A stretch of DNA of 64,000 nt, from the NCBI GenBank assembly GCA_016708585.1, contig JADJFK010000015.1, positions 1 through 64,000 of the forward strand, read 5' to 3'. The notes under the pieces are model-generated. The model was given only the letters and a program-made list of their open reading frames with translations. It had not been told where the DNA came from and made no database searches. Of the stretch, positions 62,014 through 64,000 are shown in pieces. The DNA is from Sulfuritalea sp. Its GTDB lineage: Bacteria > Pseudomonadota > Gammaproteobacteria > Burkholderiales > Rhodocyclaceae. The number at the start of each line of letters is the position of its first letter. The first letter of the stretch is position 1. The translations under genes and the position numbers were made by a program.

Positions 62014-62372
62014 GATGAAAATCCTCTTGAGTTTGAGGTTGGTGGGTGATCGGGCCGCCGGGGCGCTCTGCTCCGCTCCATGTCCCCCGTCGTCGGCCTG
62101 CGGCCGTCGCCTCCTCCTTTACTTACGCGGAGCAGAGCGCCCCACCAGCCCGATCCGGGACCGCCGTAGGTGTTTGGCCGTCCCAAACCACCAGCGCATC
62201 CCGCCAAGGATGGCGGGTATCCGACTCCCGGAAGTAAAGGGGGAGGGCCGGTGCTTTTTCGGCCCGGAGGACATGGAGGGAGTCGGATACCCGTCGTCCT
62301 TGGCGCGCGCAGACCGTCGGTCAACGACGCATTTCACCCATCGCCGGTACCCTGCACTGCGGACCAACTGAG
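62014..62372. repeat. Non-coding spacer with two long inverted repeats
   Basis: The 359-base gap between permease and ATPase holds no supported gene. It contains two large hairpins. Arms at 62048-62076 and 62127-62155 are about 29 bases with four mismatches at CGCC/ACCA. Arms at 62202-62228 and 62279-62305 are 27 bases with two to three mismatches. The second hairpin flanks AAGTAAAGGGGGAGGGCC. The two hairpins differ in sequence. They may be mobile palindromic elements that have entered an operon. Confidence 0.7.
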
Positions 62373-63050
62373 ATGATCCAACTCCACGCCATCCGCAAGG
62401 CTTTCAACCAGGGCCATGACAACGAGTACTGGGCGCTCGACGGCATCGACCTGAACATCGAGGCCAACAAGGTCACCGCCTTGCGCGGTCCCAGCGGCTC
62501 GGGCAAGACCACGCTGCTGACCATCATCGGCTGTCTGGCGCGGCCGACCGAGGGACGCGTGCGCCTGGAAGGCGAGGACATCTCCGGGCTGCCCGAGCGC
62601 TTCCTGACCGAGATCCGCCGCAAGCGCTTCGGTTTCATCTTCCAGCAGTTCAACCTGATCAAGGGCCTCACGGCGCTGGACAACATCATCCTGCCGGCCT
62701 ATCCGACCGGGCGGCCGCGCCGTGAATTGCTGGAGCGCGCCGAGGAATTGCTGGGCGGCCTCAAGCTCGGCCACCGCCGCCACGCGAAAGTGGAATGGCT
62801 CTCCGGCGGCGAACAGCAGCGCGTGGCGATCTGCCGCGCGCTGATCAACGACCCCGAACTGCTGATCGCCGACGAGCCGACCGCCAATCTCGACACGCAT
62901 CTTGCCGGCGAGTTCATGGGCATCCTCGAAGGCCTGGCCGACCAGGGCCGCACCATCCTGCTCACCAGCCACGACCCGCTGGTGGTCGAGTCCGACGTCG
63001 TGCAGCGCGTGATCGACATGCGCGACGGCAGGCTGATCGACGAGCATTAG
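62373..63050 (+). CDS. LolD/MacB-type ABC transporter ATP-binding protein
   Basis: The 225-residue ATPase has a Walker A (ALRGPSGSGKTTLLTIIGCL), a Q-loop (FGFIFQQFNLIKGLTALDNI), the signature LSGGEQQRVAICRALI and a Walker B (LLIADEPTANLDTHLAGEFM). LolD/MacB/FtsE-type ATPases work with FtsX-like permeases to drive conformational work across the envelope rather than import. The partner is the permease at 60876, though a 359-base spacer separates them. The next gene starts 2 bases after its stop. Confidence 0.87.
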   Translation: MIQLHAIRKAFNQGHDNEYWALDGIDLNIEANKVTALRGPSGSGKTTLLTIIGCLARPTEGRVRLEGEDISGLPERFLTEIRRKRFGFIFQQFNLIKGLTALDNIILPAYPTGRPRRELLERAEELLGGLKLGHRRHAKVEWLSGGEQQRVAICRALINDPELLIADEPTANLDTHLAGEFMGILEGLADQGRTILLTSHDPLVVESDVVQRVIDMRDGRLIDEH

Positions 63051-63052
63051 CC

Positions 63053-64000
63053 ATGCTGTTCCAACCCGCCATCATCGCCCTGCTGCTTGCCTCCGCGCTG
63101 TGCGTGCTGGCACTGGCGGCGAGCGCGCCCTTTGCGCTGGACGTGATCCGGCGCTGGGACATCGCCAGCGGCAGCGAACGGCAACTGCAACTGGAACGTC
63201 GCACCTACCTGTTTTCCACGTTATTGACCTTCGTCCTCGCGCTGCAACTCGCCGCCGTGCTGCTGTTCGTCTTCAATGCCGAGAAGATGTCGGGGATGTT
63301 CGTCGGTGCCATGTGCGCGGTGGGCACGCTCAACGTCAACGCCTTCGGTTTCCCGGCGCTGAACGCCAAGATTGCGGTGTTCTTCCTCGCCGCGATGTGG
63401 CTGGCGATCAACCACGTCGACAGCCGCGCGCGCGACTACCCGCTGGTGCGCATCAAGTATGCGCTGCTGCTGCTGCTGGCGCCGCTGCTGGTGGCGAGCG
63501 GCTGGGTCGAGCTGCAATATTTTCTCGGCCTCAAGGCCGACGTCATCACCTCCTGCTGCGGCAGCCTGTTTTCCGAGGGCAGCCCGACGCTGGCGGCCGA
63601 GGCTTCGGCCCTGCCGCCGCTGCCGGCGCTGTGGCTGTTCTACGGCAGCCTCGGCGGCGCCATCGCGGTGGCGGCATGGCACGGCCATGGCGGCGGACGG
63701 AGCCGCGCGGCGGCCTATGCGCTGGCCGCCGCCAGCGCGCTGGCTTTCGCCGCGACCATTGCCGGCATCCTCTCCTTCGTCTCGCTCTACATCTACGAGC
63801 ACCCGAACCACCATTGCCCGTTTTGTATCCTCAAGCCCGAGTATGGCTATCAGGGCTACTGGCTCTATGTGCCGCTGTTCGCCGCCACGGCGGCGGGGCT
63901 GGCGGCCGGCGCGGTGCAGCCCTTCGCCCGCATCGAAAGCCTGCGCGCCATCGTGCCGGGTTTCTCCCGCAATCTCGCCGCCATCGCGGCCAACGGCTTC
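63053..64000 (+). CDS. Polytopic membrane protein with CC and CPFC motifs, partial
   Basis: The family was not recognised. The first 316 residues are in the window and the frame is open at the edge. There are about eight spans. Cys motifs occur in DVITSCCGSLFSEG (near residue 165) and in the loop HPNHHCPFCILKPEYGYQGY (near 255), where a CPFC pair with His residues could carry out thiol-disulfide exchange or bind copper or heme. It is probably translated together with the upstream ATPase. The SCO, ABC and CPFC-protein set suggests a role in metal-centre or c-type cofactor maturation for denitrification, an inference from context. Confidence 0.6.
   Translation, partial: MLFQPAIIALLLASALCVLALAASAPFALDVIRRWDIASGSERQLQLERRTYLFSTLLTFVLALQLAAVLLFVFNAEKMSGMFVGAMCAVGTLNVNAFGFPALNAKIAVFFLAAMWLAINHVDSRARDYPLVRIKYALLLLLAPLLVASGWVELQYFLGLKADVITSCCGSLFSEGSPTLAAEASALPPLPALWLFYGSLGGAIAVAAWHGHGGGRSRAAAYALAAASALAFAATIAGILSFVSLYIYEHPNHHCPFCILKPEYGYQGYWLYVPLFAATAAGLAAGAVQPFARIESLRAIVPGFSRNLAAIAANGF

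Noticed and set aside
62014..62372. Short open frames in the spacer between permease and ATPase
   Set aside because: They arise from the inverted repeats, lack ribosome binding sites and show no family similarity.

Overview
The window is GC-rich (about two thirds G+C by eye), densely coded DNA from a denitrifying betaproteobacterium. The gene content (NirS-type nitrite reductase with nirCF-DL-G-H, an atypical Sec-exported NosZ, RegB/RegA, SOS-controlled ImuAB/DnaE2, PHA and wax-ester genes) suggests a member of Rhodocyclales or a close relative. That placement is inference from gene content only. No rRNA, tRNA or CRISPR array was found.

Layout. 1-6950, minus strand: a U32 peptidase-family protein, a glutathione transferase, and the glycine cleavage operon gcvT-gcvH-gcvP-gcvR behind a tandem glycine riboswitch. 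7030-15132, plus strand: lexA-imuA-imuB and dnaE2, each behind a perfect CTGT-N8-ACAG LexA box, separated by a methyltransferase and a wax-ester synthase/DGAT. 15338-18776: an accessory island with a retropepsin-like protein and a PaeR7I/XhoI-type restriction-modification pair, flanked by two diverged copies of the dnaE2 3' end. 19217-29045: a PHA-system protein, fadD, a lipase-like hydrolase, regulators, and a vitamin B12 uptake set (btuF; btuB-btuC-btuD behind a cobalamin riboswitch).

29164-38940 is the nitrite reductase locus: an FNR/DNR box, nirS, a NapC/NirT tetraheme protein, a heme-binding protein, a cupredoxin, nirC, nirF, nirDL, nirG and nirH, then a diheme cytochrome and a RegB/RegA pair. 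39013-56425 is a clade II-like nitrous oxide reductase locus: an anchored protein divergent from nosZ, nosZ, two cytochromes, nosB, nosD, nosG, nosH, nosF, nosL, nosY, a TlpA-like thioredoxin, then menaquinone genes (menG, menA), a BASS transporter, a second nosD, a small exported protein, SCO and an FCSD-like flavoprotein. 56579-64000 holds a nucleotidyl cyclase, a DUF411/ankyrin pair, nirJ (heme d1 synthesis), a second SCO, and an ABC module with an uncharacterised CPFC membrane protein that runs off the window.

The genes imply a route from (mena)quinol through NirT to NirS for nitrite, and through NosG/NosH and small cytochromes to NosZ for N2O. Five FNR-type boxes and RegBA point to low-oxygen control. 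nirE, nirN and norBC are not in the window.

The most unusual feature is a short interspersed repeat seen 14 times. One end is GCCGTGTCGCCAGCGCCG and the other is ACTTTTGCC, and it occurs in about 26, 48 and 69 nt versions. Most copies lie inside reading frames without breaking them: in domain linkers, at a signal-peptide cleavage site, at gene ends, or directly against a start codon. Several genes (U32, GST, gcvP, nirJ, the 60876 permease, the 54166 small gene) carry single-base frameshifts, mostly near G or C runs. These look more like sequence errors than decay, but that cannot be decided here.
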